Below, piece by piece: positions 17,513-26,619 of a stretch of DNA of 64,000 nt. The stretch lies in the NCBI GenBank assembly GCA_024244705.1, contig JAAEOK010000080.1, positions 1 through 64,000 on the forward strand, in the 5' to 3' direction. The stretch is from Alphaproteobacteria bacterium. Lineage in GTDB: Bacteria; Pseudomonadota; Alphaproteobacteria; JAAEOK01. Position 1 is the stretch's first letter; each line of letters begins with the position of its first letter. Below the pieces are notes generated by a model that was given only the letters and a program-made list of their open reading frames with translations, searched no databases and was not told the DNA's origin. Position numbers and translations under genes: made by a program.

Positions 17513-19291
17513 ATGAAAATGACCACCGAAGAGGCCTTCATCAAAGTCCTCCAGATGCACGGGATCGAGCACGCCTTTGGCATTATCGGTTCGGCGATGA
17601 TGCCGATCTCGGATCTGTTTCCAGCCGCCGGAATCACGTTTTGGGACTGCGCCCACGAGTGCAACGCCGGCATGAGCGCCGACGGCTACACCCGGGCGAC
17701 TGGCAAGATGTGCATGGCGATCGCGCAGAACGGTCCCGGCATCACGAACTTCGTGACGCCGATCAAGACCGCTTACTGGAACCACACGCCGATGCTTCTG
17801 GTGACGCCCCAGGCGGCGAACAAGACCATCGGGCAGGGCGGCTTCCAGGAGATCAAGCAGATGGCGCTGTTCGAGGAAATGGTTTGCTATCAGGAGGAGG
17901 TGCGCGACCCCGCTCGCATCGCCGAGGTGCTGAACCGGGTGATCGAGAAAGCCTGGCGTGGTTGCGGTCCGGCTCAGATCAACGTGCCGCGCGACTACTG
18001 GACCCAGGTGATCGATATCGATTTGCCGCAGATCGTTCGCCTCGAGCGTCCGCGCGGCGGCGAGGAGGCGATTGCGGCGGCGGCCAGGCTCTTGTCGGAG
18101 GCGAAGTTCCCGGTGATCCTCAACGGTGCCGGTGTCGTCATCAGCGGTGCCATCGAGGCGTCCAAAAATCTGGCGGAACGGCTCGACGCGCCGGTCTGTT
18201 GCAACTACCAGCACAATGATGCCTTTCCGGGTTCGCATCCGCTGTCGGTTGGGCCGCTCGGCTATAACGGCTCGAAGGCGGCGATGGAGCTGATCTCCAA
18301 GGCCGACGTCGTGCTGGCCTTGGGCACACGGCTCAATCCGTTCTCGACCTTGCCGGGATACGGAATCAATTACTGGCCGACGGACGCCAAACTGATCCAG
18401 GTCGAAATCAATGCCGACCGGATCGGATTGACCAAGAAGGTCACCGAAGCCATCCAGGGCGACGCCAAGCGTGTCGCCGAGCAAATTCTCGAGCAGCTCT
18501 CGCCAACCGCAGGTGAAACCGACCGGCAGAAACGCAAGGATCTTGTCGCGGAAACCAAGTCGCGTTGGCTGCAAGAACTCTCGTCGATGGACCACGAGGG
18601 GGACGACCCGGGCATCACTTGGAACGAGCGAGCCCGCGAACGCGATCCCGACCGCATGAGCCCGCGTCAGGCGTGGCGTGCGATCCAGGCAGCGCTGCCC
18701 AAGGAAGCGATCATTTCGACCGATATCGGCAACAATTGCGCCATCGGCAACGCCTATCCGACCTTCGAAGAGGGACGCAAATACATGTCGCCGGGCCTGT
18801 TCGGGCCATGCGGCTATGGTTTTCCCGCGATCCTGGGCGCAAAGATCGGCTGCCCGGACGTGCCGTGCGTCGGCTTTGCCGGTGACGGCGCCTTCGGCAT
18901 TTCGATGAACGAGATGACTGCCTGCGGGCGCAATGACTGGCCGCCAATCACCATGGTGATCTTCCGCAACTACCAGTGGGGTGCGGAGAAGCGCAACACG
19001 ACCCTGTGGTACGACGATAATTTCGTCGGCACCGAGCTGAATGTCGGCGTCGAATACGCCAAGATTGCCGATGCTTGCGGGGTCAAGGGCGTGAAAGCCG
19101 ACACCATGGATGGGCTGACCGAGGCGCTCAGGACGGCGATCAAGGAGCAAATGGAGGACGGCGTCACGACCTTCATCGAGGCCGTGCTCAACCAGGAGTT
19201 GGGCGATCCCTTCCGCCGCGACGCGATGAAGGCGCCGGTCCAGGTCGCCGGCATCGACCTCAGCGACATGAGGCCGCAACAGCCGAATTGA
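17513..19291 (+). CDS. xsc: Sulfoacetaldehyde acetyltransferase
   Basis: The 592-residue ThDP enzyme converts sulfoacetaldehyde and phosphate to acetyl phosphate and sulfite, the desulfonating step of taurine breakdown. Its start motif MTTEEAFIKVLQMHGIEHAFGIIGSAMMPISDLFPAAGI is characteristic of Xsc. The ThDP-binding region is GFAGDGAFGISMNEMTACGRNDW followed by MVIFRNYQWGAEKRN. The length fits the family (about 580-600). The start at 17513 follows TAGGAGACG. Pta downstream would use the acetyl phosphate. No sulfite exporter or dehydrogenase is visible here. Confidence 0.94.
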   Translation: MKMTTEEAFIKVLQMHGIEHAFGIIGSAMMPISDLFPAAGITFWDCAHECNAGMSADGYTRATGKMCMAIAQNGPGITNFVTPIKTAYWNHTPMLLVTPQAANKTIGQGGFQEIKQMALFEEMVCYQEEVRDPARIAEVLNRVIEKAWRGCGPAQINVPRDYWTQVIDIDLPQIVRLERPRGGEEAIAAAARLLSEAKFPVILNGAGVVISGAIEASKNLAERLDAPVCCNYQHNDAFPGSHPLSVGPLGYNGSKAAMELISKADVVLALGTRLNPFSTLPGYGINYWPTDAKLIQVEINADRIGLTKKVTEAIQGDAKRVAEQILEQLSPTAGETDRQKRKDLVAETKSRWLQELSSMDHEGDDPGITWNERARERDPDRMSPRQAWRAIQAALPKEAIISTDIGNNCAIGNAYPTFEEGRKYMSPGLFGPCGYGFPAILGAKIGCPDVPCVGFAGDGAFGISMNEMTACGRNDWPPITMVIFRNYQWGAEKRNTTLWYDDNFVGTELNVGVEYAKIADACGVKGVKADTMDGLTEALRTAIKEQMEDGVTTFIEAVLNQELGDPFRRDAMKAPVQVAGIDLSDMRPQQPN

Positions 19292-19310
19292 GCGACCGGT
19301 GCCATGGATG

Positions 19311-19340
19311 TGGAAGCGGGCGCAAGCGCCCGCCGTTCCA
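19311..19340 (+). terminator. Strong hairpin after xsc
   Basis: GCGGGCGC (19316-19323), an AA loop and GCGCCCGC (19326-19333) form a perfect 8-bp stem, extended by TGGAA/TTCCA across a 2-base bulge. It begins 20 bases after the xsc stop. There is no U-tract, so it may be an attenuator or an mRNA 3' stabiliser separating xsc from the cupin and pta genes. Confidence 0.5.
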
Positions 19341-19530
19341 TGGTCTCACGTGCCGAGCGCGGTTGAAGGTGATTGCGGCGGTCGGTACGGAGACTTCGCT
19401 GCCATGCCCTCGACGAGGCCCGACGGCGATTACCCCAACCTTCGCCGAAATGCTTTTTCATGGCCGTTTTCATCCTGGCTCGCGTCAGGGACCTCGGTCG
19501 ATCGCAGAACCGCAACGGAGAACCCGTGCC

Positions 19531-19902
19531 ATGTCAGACACCGCCGTCGTCGACTTTTCCGCCGAACCACTCGGCGTCACCGAACGCCGGCTCAGCGATC
19601 TGCCCGAGCGGGTGATCGCCGGCGACCCGCGCCACGTCACGCAGACCAGGTTCGAAAGCCCCGATGGCAATGTGATCGCGGGAACCTGGACCAGCACGCC
19701 TGGAAAATGGCGCGCGTTTACTGACCGCGATGAATTCTGCGTTATCCTCTCCGGTCACGCGCGTCTGATCGACGAGGCGGGTAGGGAGCAAAGTTTCAAG
19801 ACCGGCGACGCCTTCCTTATCCCGAACGGATTCCGTGGCTATTGGGACGTGATCGAGACCACGACCAAGCATTTCGTCATCCGCCAGCACGCGCCGGCTT
19901 GA
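19531..19902 (+). CDS. Cupin-domain protein (DUF861-like)
   Basis: The 123-residue protein is a single cupin: TWTSTPGKWRAFTDRDEFCVILSGHARLIDEAGREQSFKTGDAFLIPNGFRGYWDV, of the Cupin_3/DUF861 type seen in ureidoglycine- and sulfonate-related clusters. The start at 19531 (MSDTAVVDF) follows GGAGAACCC. It lies 16 bases before pta and is therefore probably co-transcribed with it in the taurine cluster. Its biochemical role is unknown; sensing or stabilising a pathway intermediate is a guess. Confidence 0.75.
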   Translation: MSDTAVVDFSAEPLGVTERRLSDLPERVIAGDPRHVTQTRFESPDGNVIAGTWTSTPGKWRAFTDRDEFCVILSGHARLIDEAGREQSFKTGDAFLIPNGFRGYWDVIETTTKHFVIRQHAPA

Positions 19903-19918
19903 CTGTGAGGGGAACCGG

Positions 19919-20914
19919 ATGAAGCCGCTCGAAGACATCCTGGCCGCCGCGCGCGCGGCTCCGAAACGCATCGTCCTGGCGGAAGGCGAGGACCCGCGGA
20001 TCGCCGAGGGGGCGGTGCGTGCGGTGCAGGACGGAATCGCCCACCCCGTTCTCATCGGCAGACCGTCGGTCGTCGGCGACAGGTTGTCGGCGATCGGCGC
20101 CAACCCGGCCGATTTCGAGATTGTCGATCCGGCGGCGGCGCCGGCGGTCGAGAACTACGCCGCCGCCTATCACGCGTTGCGCCGCCACAAGGGGGTCGAT
20201 ATCGATGCGGCGCGGGAGGCGGTTCGCAACCCGCTTGTCTTCGCCAATTTGATGGTGCGCGAGGGCGATGCCGACGGCAGCATCGGCGGCGCCGTCGCAA
20301 CCACCTCCGAAACCGTGCGCGCCGCGCTTCAGATCATTGGCCGCGCGCCGGGCGTGACGACGGTCTCCAGCTTCTTTCTGATGATACTTTGCGAAGACCA
20401 CCACCCCAAGAAAGGGGTTCTGGTGTTCGCGGATTGCGGGCTGATCGTCGAGCCCACGGTTGAAGAACTGGCACAGATCGCGATCTCCTCGGCCCACTCC
20501 TTCGACGCGCTGGTGCGCCAAACACCGCGCGTCGCCATGCTGTCCTTCTCGACCGGCGGGAGCGCGCAGCACGACCGTGTCTCGCGCGTGGTCGACGCCA
20601 CGGCGATCGTCAAATCGACGCGGCCCGACCTCATCGTCGACGGCGAGATCCAATTCGACGCTGCCTTCGTGCATGCGGTCGGCGCCGCCAAGGCGCCGAA
20701 CTCGACCCTCAAGGGTGACGCGAACGTGATGGTGTTCCCCACCCTCGACGCCGCCAATATCGGCTACAAAATCGCCCAGCGGATCGGCGGGGCGCAGGCG
20801 ATCGGGCCCATCCTCCAGGGCCTTACCCATCCCGCCAACGACCTGTCGCGGGGCTGCAGTGTCGAGGACGTCTATCACCTGATCGCGGTCACCGGCGTCC
20901 AGGCGGCGGCTTGA
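19919..20914 (+). CDS. pta: Phosphate acetyltransferase (short form)
   Basis: The 331-residue protein is a PTA_PTB domain enzyme that converts acetyl phosphate plus CoA to acetyl-CoA, taking the product of Xsc. Motifs include RIVLAEGEDPRIAEGAVRAVQDG at the N-terminus, SFFLMILCEDHH in the middle, ARPDLIVDGEIQFDAAF and NVMVFPTLDAANIGYKIAQRIGGAQAIGP(I)LQG near the C-terminus. It lacks the N-terminal DRTGG domain of long enterobacterial Pta, as is usual for taurine-degrading alphaproteobacteria. GTGAGGGGA precedes the start. Confidence 0.92.
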   Translation: MKPLEDILAAARAAPKRIVLAEGEDPRIAEGAVRAVQDGIAHPVLIGRPSVVGDRLSAIGANPADFEIVDPAAAPAVENYAAAYHALRRHKGVDIDAAREAVRNPLVFANLMVREGDADGSIGGAVATTSETVRAALQIIGRAPGVTTVSSFFLMILCEDHHPKKGVLVFADCGLIVEPTVEELAQIAISSAHSFDALVRQTPRVAMLSFSTGGSAQHDRVSRVVDATAIVKSTRPDLIVDGEIQFDAAFVHAVGAAKAPNSTLKGDANVMVFPTLDAANIGYKIAQRIGGAQAIGPILQGLTHPANDLSRGCSVEDVYHLIAVTGVQAAA

Positions 20915-21037
20915 TGAAGGACCACGGAAGCCTACTTTAGTCGACGAGCGTTGGAGCCGACCGGCCGCGCCGTTGCGGCCCCGCCCAGCGGTGCGTTTTC
21001 AGGCCGTTTCCCGGTCATTATCAAGACGGAGCCCGCA

Positions 21038-21592
21038 ATGAAGATCGTCGCCATTTCCGGAAGCCTGCGCGAGGCATCGTTCAACACTTCGTTGTTGAAG
21101 GCCGCCCAGCAACTGGCGCCAGACGATATGGATATCGACATCGAGGATATTTCCCAAATTCCGCCCTACAACGCCGACCTCCACGCCGACGGCTTCCCGG
21201 CACCGGTCCTGCGCCTGGCCGAGCGAATCCGCGAGGCGGATGCGGTGCTGATCGCGACGCCCGAGTACAATTATTCCATTCCCGGCGTGCTCAAGAATGC
21301 CATCGATTGGGTCAGCCGGACCGAGAACCAACCCTTCGACGGCAAGGCGATCGCGATCATGGGGGCGAGCATGGGCAATCTCGGCACCGCTCGGGCGCAG
21401 TACCATCTGCGCCAGGTCTTCGTGTTCTTGAACGGGTTGGTCATGAACCGGCCCGAGGTCTTCGTCGGTGCCGCCCATGACAAGCATGACGGCGACGGCA
21501 ATCTCGTACACGAAGATACCCGGGCGTTCCTTGTCGGCTATTTGGAAGCGGTGAGGGATTGGGTGGAAAAGGTCCGCCGTCTGCACGGTTAG
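21038..21592 (+). CDS. NAD(P)H-dependent FMN reductase (flavodoxin-like fold)
   Basis: The 184-residue protein has the FMN_red signature: AISGSLREASFNTSLLKAA for the phosphate loop, then ATPEYNYSIPGVLKNAIDWVSR. It matches the NADPH-dependent FMN or quinone/azo-reductase family (ChrR/SsuE-like). The start at 21038 (MKIVAISGS) is the only one compatible with the Rossmann-like beginning; upstream codons in frame are not homologous. In sulfonate metabolism such reductases feed FMNH2 monooxygenases, but none is seen here, so a general quinone or flavin reductase role is equally likely. Confidence 0.85.
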   Translation: MKIVAISGSLREASFNTSLLKAAQQLAPDDMDIDIEDISQIPPYNADLHADGFPAPVLRLAERIREADAVLIATPEYNYSIPGVLKNAIDWVSRTENQPFDGKAIAIMGASMGNLGTARAQYHLRQVFVFLNGLVMNRPEVFVGAAHDKHDGDGNLVHEDTRAFLVGYLEAVRDWVEKVRRLHG

Positions 21593-21638
21593 CCCGGATC
21601 GAATTCGGTCGATCGGGTCATCGGTATCGGATGTCCGC

Positions 21639-22577
21639 TCACGGCCGGCGCTCATCGGTCTCTGACCCTTCTGCATGGTGTTTCAGCGCGGTTCTGATAA
21701 AGCCGTTGACCGGCGTCGGGACGTCGAGTTCCCGGCCCATTCTTACGACCGCGCCGGCAAGCCATTCCAGCTCGAGGCGATTGCCGCGGATCAAATCCTG
21801 GGCCATCGATGAGGTCATGTCGTCGGGGAACCCGTCGACGACGGCGACCAGCCGTTCGACGATCCCGGCGCCGAGATCGGTGCCGCGCGCCGCTGCGACC
21901 GCCGCATTTTCCCGCATCAACTCGGTCAGCAGGGTGCGCGTATCGGGGTCCGACCGGAGCGATCCGATGGGCAGGCGGGTGAGGCTGGTAAGCGCGCTGA
22001 AGGCCGCCAGCAGCACGAACTTCTGCCAGATGGCCTTGACGATGTCGTCGGCCAGGGTGCTATCCACCCCGGCGCCTACCAACGCATCGAGAAGCCGCTC
22101 GGCGCGCGCCGTGCGGGCGTTGTCGAGTTCGCCGAAATCGACCCCCGCCATCTCGCCGGTGTGTCGAATGACGCCCGGCGCCGCGATGACCGCGGCGATC
22201 CGCGCCACCCCTCCCATGACGTGGTCGGGGCCGAGGATCGCACACAGCGTCTCCTCCGGGTCGATGCCGTTCTGCAGCGAAATGACGGCCGTTTCGGGGC
22301 CGATCAAGGGCCTGATCGCTTCGCCGGCACGTTCCGTGTCCCACAGCTTGACGCTGAACAGAACATAGTCGACGGGGCCGATCTCGGCGGGGTCTTCGGT
22401 CGCCTTGGCAGGGTGAATGTGGAGGTCGCCAAGCCGGCTCTCGACCTTGAGGCCGCCGCCGCGGATCGCCTCCAGATGCAATCCTCGGGCGATGAACGTG
22501 ACGTCTTCACCATTGGCGGCGAGTCGGGCGCCAAAATAGCCGCCGACGCCGCCGGACCCCATAATCGCAATCTTCAC
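21639..22577 (-). CDS. Ketopantoate reductase family protein (PanE/ApbA-like)
   Basis: The 312-residue protein has the N-terminal NAD(P) site MKIAIMGSGGVGGYFGARLA and the PanE motifs FSVKLWDTERAGEAIRPLIGPET, VISLQNGIDPEETL, and the catalytic-lysine region DDIVKAIWQKFVLLAAFSALTSLTR followed by NRLELEWLAGAVVRMG. It reduces 2-dehydropantoate or a related 2-oxo acid with NADPH; alphaproteobacteria hold several paralogues, so the substrate is uncertain. It is convergent with the FMN reductase gene and lies downstream of the leftward hemerythrin gene. Confidence 0.85.
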   Translation of the reverse strand: MKIAIMGSGGVGGYFGARLAANGEDVTFIARGLHLEAIRGGGLKVESRLGDLHIHPAKATEDPAEIGPVDYVLFSVKLWDTERAGEAIRPLIGPETAVISLQNGIDPEETLCAILGPDHVMGGVARIAAVIAAPGVIRHTGEMAGVDFGELDNARTARAERLLDALVGAGVDSTLADDIVKAIWQKFVLLAAFSALTSLTRLPIGSLRSDPDTRTLLTELMRENAAVAAARGTDLGAGIVERLVAVVDGFPDDMTSSMAQDLIRGNRLELEWLAGAVVRMGRELDVPTPVNGFIRTALKHHAEGSETDERRP

Positions 22578-22681
22578 CTAGCCGCCTCCGCCGTCCTTGG
22601 GGCCGATGATAGCCGCCGGCGGGGCCGAACGGTAGCGCGCTGCCCGATGATTTCGAACCTCAGGCGGCAGACGGCTGCTTG

Positions 22682-23185
22682 TCAGCGCCCGGCCAGGTAG
22701 GTCATGGCGAGGTCGCGGTCGGTGTCGTCGTCGAGCATGTCGTCGATCGCCGGCAACAGGCCCATCTCCTCTTTTTGGATGTGCGACATCAGGCGTTCGA
22801 CGAGTTCCCCGCCGAGGCGGTGGAACTCCTGCCAGCCGTCCGGCGTGAAGCCGTCCTTGGTGGCGGCCGCGGCCAACTCGGCCACGCGCTCGCCGAGCGG
22901 CAGGATGGTGCGATGCTCGTCGGTCAGGAAATCGCCGATATCGCCATCGCCGAATTCGGCGAGGCGGGGAAACATCTCTGCCTCCTCGAATGCGAAATGA
23001 TGGGAGACCTCGCTGCCGATGGCGGCCGAGAGCTCGTTCAGCGTCGGCCCGATGCCCGCCTCGTCGCGCGACGGCGCCTTGCGCGGCCCGCTTCGCGCCA
23101 ACAGATCGTCGAGTTTGTTGAGCAGGGTCAAGCTGGCGACGTGCTCGTCGTGGAGTATGCGGGTGATCTGATGGGTCGGTTCCAT
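22682..23185 (-). CDS. Hemerythrin-domain (HHE) protein
   Basis: The 167-residue protein has the HHE helical-bundle pattern for a non-haem di-iron centre: ILHDEHVASLTLLNKLDDLL near the start, VSHHFAFEEAEMFPRL in the middle, LTDEHRTILPLG, and HIQKEEMGLLPAIDDML near the end. Such proteins bind O2 or NO and often accompany denitrification genes. It is the fourth gene of a leftward run starting with hemA (hemA, DUF2249, membrane protein, this gene). A function in NO or oxygen handling is inferred from this setting. Confidence 0.85.
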   Translation of the reverse strand: MEPTHQITRILHDEHVASLTLLNKLDDLLARSGPRKAPSRDEAGIGPTLNELSAAIGSEVSHHFAFEEAEMFPRLAEFGDGDIGDFLTDEHRTILPLGERVAELAAAATKDGFTPDGWQEFHRLGGELVERLMSHIQKEEMGLLPAIDDMLDDDTDRDLAMTYLAGR

Positions 23186-23250
23186 GGGCCGTATCCGTAG
23201 TCGTTCGGCCCGAGCTTAGGTCCCGCAGTGGACCCCGTATTTGACCGCCA

Positions 23251-24546
23251 TCAAGATCCGGCCTCGCGGACCGCGTTTCGGGTGCCGCCGCGCAACCGCA
23301 TGAAGAGGAGCAGCGCGAACAGGGCGAACGCGAGGGCGCCGCACAGTCCGAGCAGGGCGCCGGCGAGGACCAGCGTGACGCTGTCGATGGCAATGCCCGC
23401 GGTGACCAGAACCAGCGCCCCGAGGTGGCAGGCGGCGTGAACCTTCAACGGAATTTCCGCCGTCAATTCGGATACCAGGGGTGCCTTGCCGCCGCGCCGC
23501 GACCCATGCATCGATGCGAGAAAGGGAAGGATTCTCTGCAGTACGCCGAGCAGAAAGGTCAGCAACCAGCCGAAGATCAAGACGAAGCCGAACAAGGCGG
23601 GCCCGCGCGGTCCGGCCGAATCGAGCACATTTGCGGCACCGAGCAGGAGGCTCAACGGCAGCAGGGCCCAGGCGACGCGGATCAGAAAGAACGAGAGCCC
23701 GAGCCGCTTGCGCATGCGCGTCGCCAGAACTTGGCTCATGGTCAGGAGATGGAGGACGACCGCCGCCAACGCGACGGCCGAAGCGATCAGGACGAGGTTC
23801 TCGAAGCCGAAGACCAACCCGCCAGTGGCCAGCAGCAAGGCCAATACGGCGGCGCAAAATCCCGACCAGCTCAAGCGCGGGGAGGGCGCCGGGGAGAGGG
23901 CGAACATCGGCATCAGAACATGGCTGAAGCCAAGCGCCAGCATGCCCATGAAGCCGTAAGCGGCGACCACCACATGGGCGTGGGCGAGGGCCAGCCGGTC
24001 GCCGAGGAAACCCCGGTCGGAATCCAAGATCAGAACCATGCCGAGCACGGCCGCAACGATCAGCGATACCGCCGCGGCCCAGCCATAACCGGTGACAACG
24101 GGAAGCGACTTCGCCCGCCGCAGGTTATCGGCGAACACGACCACGAACACCGCCAGGGCGAGCACGATAGCCGTGCCGCCAATGACGAGCGGCGTCGGTG
24201 CGGCGGCCGCCATGCCGTGGCTCATCAAAGCGACCCCCGGCACCATCAGCCAAAAAATCAGCCGTGGCGGCCACAGCGCCGGCAGCGATTGGCGTGTGGC
24301 GACGGGCAGCAGCTGCAGCGCGGCGCCGGTCGCCGTCATGACTAGGACGCCCAGGGTGATCAGGTGCAACGACGACAGCGGCGCGCCCAATCCGCCGACG
24401 AAACCAGCCACGTCGGGCGCCGCCGCGACCAGCGCGGCCCAGCCGGCGACGTGGAAGACGACGGCGGCAGCGAAGAAGCTGAACGGGATCGAGGCCGGCA
24501 GCAACCGGCTCCGTGCGCCGCCGAGAAAAGTCGCCGCCAGGGTCAT
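23251..24546 (-). CDS. Polytopic membrane protein, haem-copper-oxidase-subunit-I/NnrS-like
   Basis: This 431-residue protein has about 12 predicted membrane segments. Histidines are placed as in small cbb3-like subunit I homologues and NnrS-type proteins: FHVAGW in helix 1, LHLITLGVLVMTATGAALQ in helix 2, and LALAHAHVVVAAYGFMGMLALGFSHVLMPMF in the middle. These could bind haem. It overlaps the DUF2249 gene by 4 bases and precedes the hemerythrin gene, so it belongs to a hemA-led set near NO-metabolism genes. It lacks the full catalytic His set of an oxidase, so a haem- or NO-related accessory role is more likely. Confidence 0.6.
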   Translation of the reverse strand: MTLAATFLGGARSRLLPASIPFSFFAAAVVFHVAGWAALVAAAPDVAGFVGGLGAPLSSLHLITLGVLVMTATGAALQLLPVATRQSLPALWPPRLIFWLMVPGVALMSHGMAAAAPTPLVIGGTAIVLALAVFVVVFADNLRRAKSLPVVTGYGWAAAVSLIVAAVLGMVLILDSDRGFLGDRLALAHAHVVVAAYGFMGMLALGFSHVLMPMFALSPAPSPRLSWSGFCAAVLALLLATGGLVFGFENLVLIASAVALAAVVLHLLTMSQVLATRMRKRLGLSFFLIRVAWALLPLSLLLGAANVLDSAGPRGPALFGFVLIFGWLLTFLLGVLQRILPFLASMHGSRRGGKAPLVSELTAEIPLKVHAACHLGALVLVTAGIAIDSVTLVLAGALLGLCGALAFALFALLLFMRLRGGTRNAVREAGS

Positions 24547-24797
24547 GCAGTGGCCCGCGACAGGCGGAGGCGCACCTCGCCGGACGGGGCGGCCAGATGT
24601 TCATGATCCCAACCGCGCTCGGCGAGTTCGGGGTAGAGCATGATTGGATCGCGGTCGTGGTGGACGATGACCGGGCCGCCGGTCTCAGGCTCCTCGATCA
24701 ATTCGATAATCGCGAGCAAGGGTTGCGGCGGGTCGAGCCCACGAACGTCGATGTGAACGGTGCCTTCCGCTTCCCAGACCCGTGCGCCGTGTCCCAT
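24543..24797 (-). CDS. DUF2249 domain protein
   Basis: The 84-residue protein matches DUF2249: VHIDVRGLDPPQPLLAIIELIEE, then HHDRDPIMLYPELAERGWDHEH, ending in RLRLSR. DUF2249 proteins are SirA-like small folds that are common next to hemerythrin and denitrification genes in proteobacteria. It overlaps the following membrane-protein gene by four bases (ATGA), so the two are translationally coupled. Its biochemical role is not known. Confidence 0.82.
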   Translation of the reverse strand: MGHGARVWEAEGTVHIDVRGLDPPQPLLAIIELIEEPETGGPVIVHHDRDPIMLYPELAERGWDHEHLAAPSGEVRLRLSRATA

Positions 24798-24882
24798 TGG
24801 CCCCTCCGCGTCGCGGTCTCCCGACCTTTTTCGCGTCTTCGCGATGTCGGTGTCGGACCGCGCCTGGCGTCGTCGCGGTGCC

Positions 24883-26094
24883 CTAGGCGGCTAATTTCTG
24901 GCCCATATCGCGCCAGATCGTCGTCAGCGCCGCGAGCAGCCGCTCCATGTCGTCGTCGCCGTGCAAGGGTGAGGGCGTGAGGCGAAGCCGTTCGGTCCCC
25001 CGCGGCACCGTCGGATAGTTGATCGGCTGGACATAGATGCGCCAGTCCGCCAGCAGGCGGTCGGTGATCGCCTTGCACAGCACGGGATCGCCGACGAGGA
25101 CCGGCACGATATGACTCGCCGATTCCATGACCGGCAGGCCGGCCCGCTTGAGGCGCCGTTTCAGCGTCGCGGCGCGTTCCTGATGCGCCCGCCGTTCGGC
25201 GGTGCTGGATTTCAGGTGGCGAACGCTGGCCAGCGCACCGGCCGCTACCGCAGGCGGCAGGGCGGTGGTGAAGATGAACCCCGAGGCGAAGCTGCGAACG
25301 AAATCGACGACGGCGGCGGATGCCGCGATGTAGCCGCCGAGGACCCCGAACGCCTTGGCGAGTGTCCCCTCGACGACCGTCAGCCGGCCAGTCAGCCCGT
25401 CGCGTTCGGCGATGCCGCCGCCGCGCGGCCCGTAGAGGCCGACCGCGTGGACCTCGTCGAGATAGGTCATCGCGTTGTGGGCGTCCGCGACATCGCAGAT
25501 TTCCGCGATCGGGGCCACATCGCCATCCATGGAATAGACCGATTCGAAGGCGACGATCTTCGCCCGATCACGGTCGATTCTCGCCAGCCGGCGGTCGAGA
25601 TCATCGGGGTCGCTATGCTTGAAAATTTGTTTCTCGGCGCGACTGTGGCGAATTCCTTCGATCATCGAAGCGTGGTTGAGTTCATCGGAAAGCACGACAC
25701 AATCGGGAAGCCCGGAAGCCAAAGTGGCCAACGACGCCATGTTGGAGACATAGCCCGAGGTGAACAGCAGCGCTGCCTCGGTGCGGTGCAGGTCGGCCAA
25801 TTCGCGTTCGAGCAGGACGTGGTAATGATTGGTGCCGGAGATGTTTCGCGTTCCACCGGCGCCGGCGCCGCAGCGGTCGAGCGCTTCGTGCATCGCGGCC
25901 AGGACGGCGGCGTGCTGGCCCATGCCGAGATAGTCGTTGGAGCACCACACCGTCACGTCGCCGGCCTCGCCGGGACCACGGCAGGCGGCCTTGGGAAAGG
26001 CCCCCGCGCACCGTTCGAGATCGGCGAATACGCGGTAGCGGCCTTCGTCACGGAGGCCCTCGATGCGCGTCGTAAAGAAATCCTGGTAATCCAT
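24883..26094 (-). CDS. hemA: 5-aminolevulinate synthase
   Basis: The 403-residue PLP enzyme condenses glycine and succinyl-CoA to 5-aminolevulinate, the first step of alphaproteobacterial tetrapyrrole synthesis. Motifs: [57 protein letters not shown], and the PLP-lysine region [15 protein letters not shown]. The start at 26094 (MDYQDFF) fits the family; a longer upstream frame is not homologous. An FNR/NNR-type box lies 86 bases upstream, so this copy is probably induced under denitrifying conditions to supply haem and d1-haem synthesis. Confidence 0.94.
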   Translation of the reverse strand: MDYQDFFTTRIEGLRDEGRYRVFADLERCAGAFPKAACRGPGEAGDVTVWCSNDYLGMGQHAAVLAAMHEALDRCGAGAGGTRNISGTNHYHVLLERELADLHRTEAALLFTSGYVSNMASLATLASGLPDCVVLSDELNHASMIEGIRHSRAEKQIFKHSDPDDLDRRLARIDRDRAKIVAFESVYSMDGDVAPIAEICDVADAHNAMTYLDEVHAVGLYGPRGGGIAERDGLTGRLTVVEGTLAKAFGVLGGYIAASAAVVDFVRSFASGFIFTTALPPAVAAGALASVRHLKSSTAERRAHQERAATLKRRLKRAGLPVMESASHIVPVLVGDPVLCKAITDRLLADWRIYVQPINYPTVPRGTERLRLTPSPLHGDDDMERLLAALTTIWRDMGQKLAA

Positions 26095-26179
26095 CGCGTG
26101 TTCTCTCTGCCGCTGCCAACACGGCTGCTGTCGGGCCGTGGAATGGGCCAAATGCTATGGGCCGCACCGATGGCGAACA

Positions 26180-26193
26180 TTGATCTCCGTCAA
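26180..26193. promoter_or_regulatory. FNR/NNR-type box in the hemA divergent promoter
   Basis: TTGATCTCCGTCAA fits TTGAY-N4-RTCAA. Its centre (26186.5) is about 41.5 bases from the transcription starts expected from -10-like sequences on both sides: CATACT at 26217-26222 on the plus strand and CATAGC at 26159-26154 on the minus strand. It could therefore activate hemA leftward and the small membrane gene rightward, as a class II site for an FNR/NNR/Dnr regulator. Confidence 0.7.
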
Positions 26194-26288
26194 TCCGATG
26201 AAGAGAGTATCTTGGTCATACTGGTCTCGGATCAACGGTATCGGTCCGGCGACCGTCCGACCCGCTCCAATATTAGGCAGTCGAGACT

Positions 26289-26471
26289 ATGGAATTTCTA
26301 TTCTTCATCGTCGTCGCCATCGGGCTCTATTTCCTTTCCGATTGGGTCCTGCGCCGAATCGAAACCTATATCGGACGGCAGTTCGAATATCGAACGATCT
26401 ATTTCTTTGTCATCCTCTTCGTCTCCGCGCTGATCGCCTTCGACGTCATCAGCCGTCTGCTTGCCGATTGA
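26289..26471 (+). CDS. Small two-helix membrane protein, unknown
   Basis: This 60-residue protein has two hydrophobic segments (MEFLFFIVVAIGLYFL and IYFFVILFVSALIAFDVIS) with a basic loop (VLRRIETYIGRQFEYRT), so it is probably an inner-membrane protein. It lies directly downstream of the FNR-type box at 26180 and before the haem-copper operon, which has its own box. I do not recognise the family. It may be an accessory subunit or assembly factor of the downstream enzyme. Confidence 0.55.
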   Translation: MEFLFFIVVAIGLYFLSDWVLRRIETYIGRQFEYRTIYFFVILFVSALIAFDVISRLLAD

Positions 26472-26503
26472 AAATCGTCCGGTCGACGGAAGTTGGCCAT
26501 GGA

Positions 26504-26517
26504 TTGACCCAGATCAA
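26504..26517 (+). promoter_or_regulatory. FNR/NNR-type box upstream of the haem-copper reductase operon
   Basis: TTGACCCAGATCAA is a perfect TTGAC-N4-ATCAA site. Its centre is 110 bases before the first gene at 26620. It is almost identical to the nirS box (TTGACGCAGATCAA), differing only in the spacer, which implies co-regulation of nitrite reduction and this operon. Confidence 0.78.
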
Positions 26518-26619
26518 GGACGGCGATCCCACCCGCCCCTTTACTTGTCGGCACGATGCGGTGCGCCGTCCGCGGCGCATGATTTTCCGCACACCGGAAG
26601 CGACAAAGGGGAATTCCCG

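Noticed and set aside
17498-19279. A 593-codon open frame opposite xsc
   Set aside because: It is a mirror of the GC-rich xsc coding frame with no recognisable domain; xsc itself is unambiguous.
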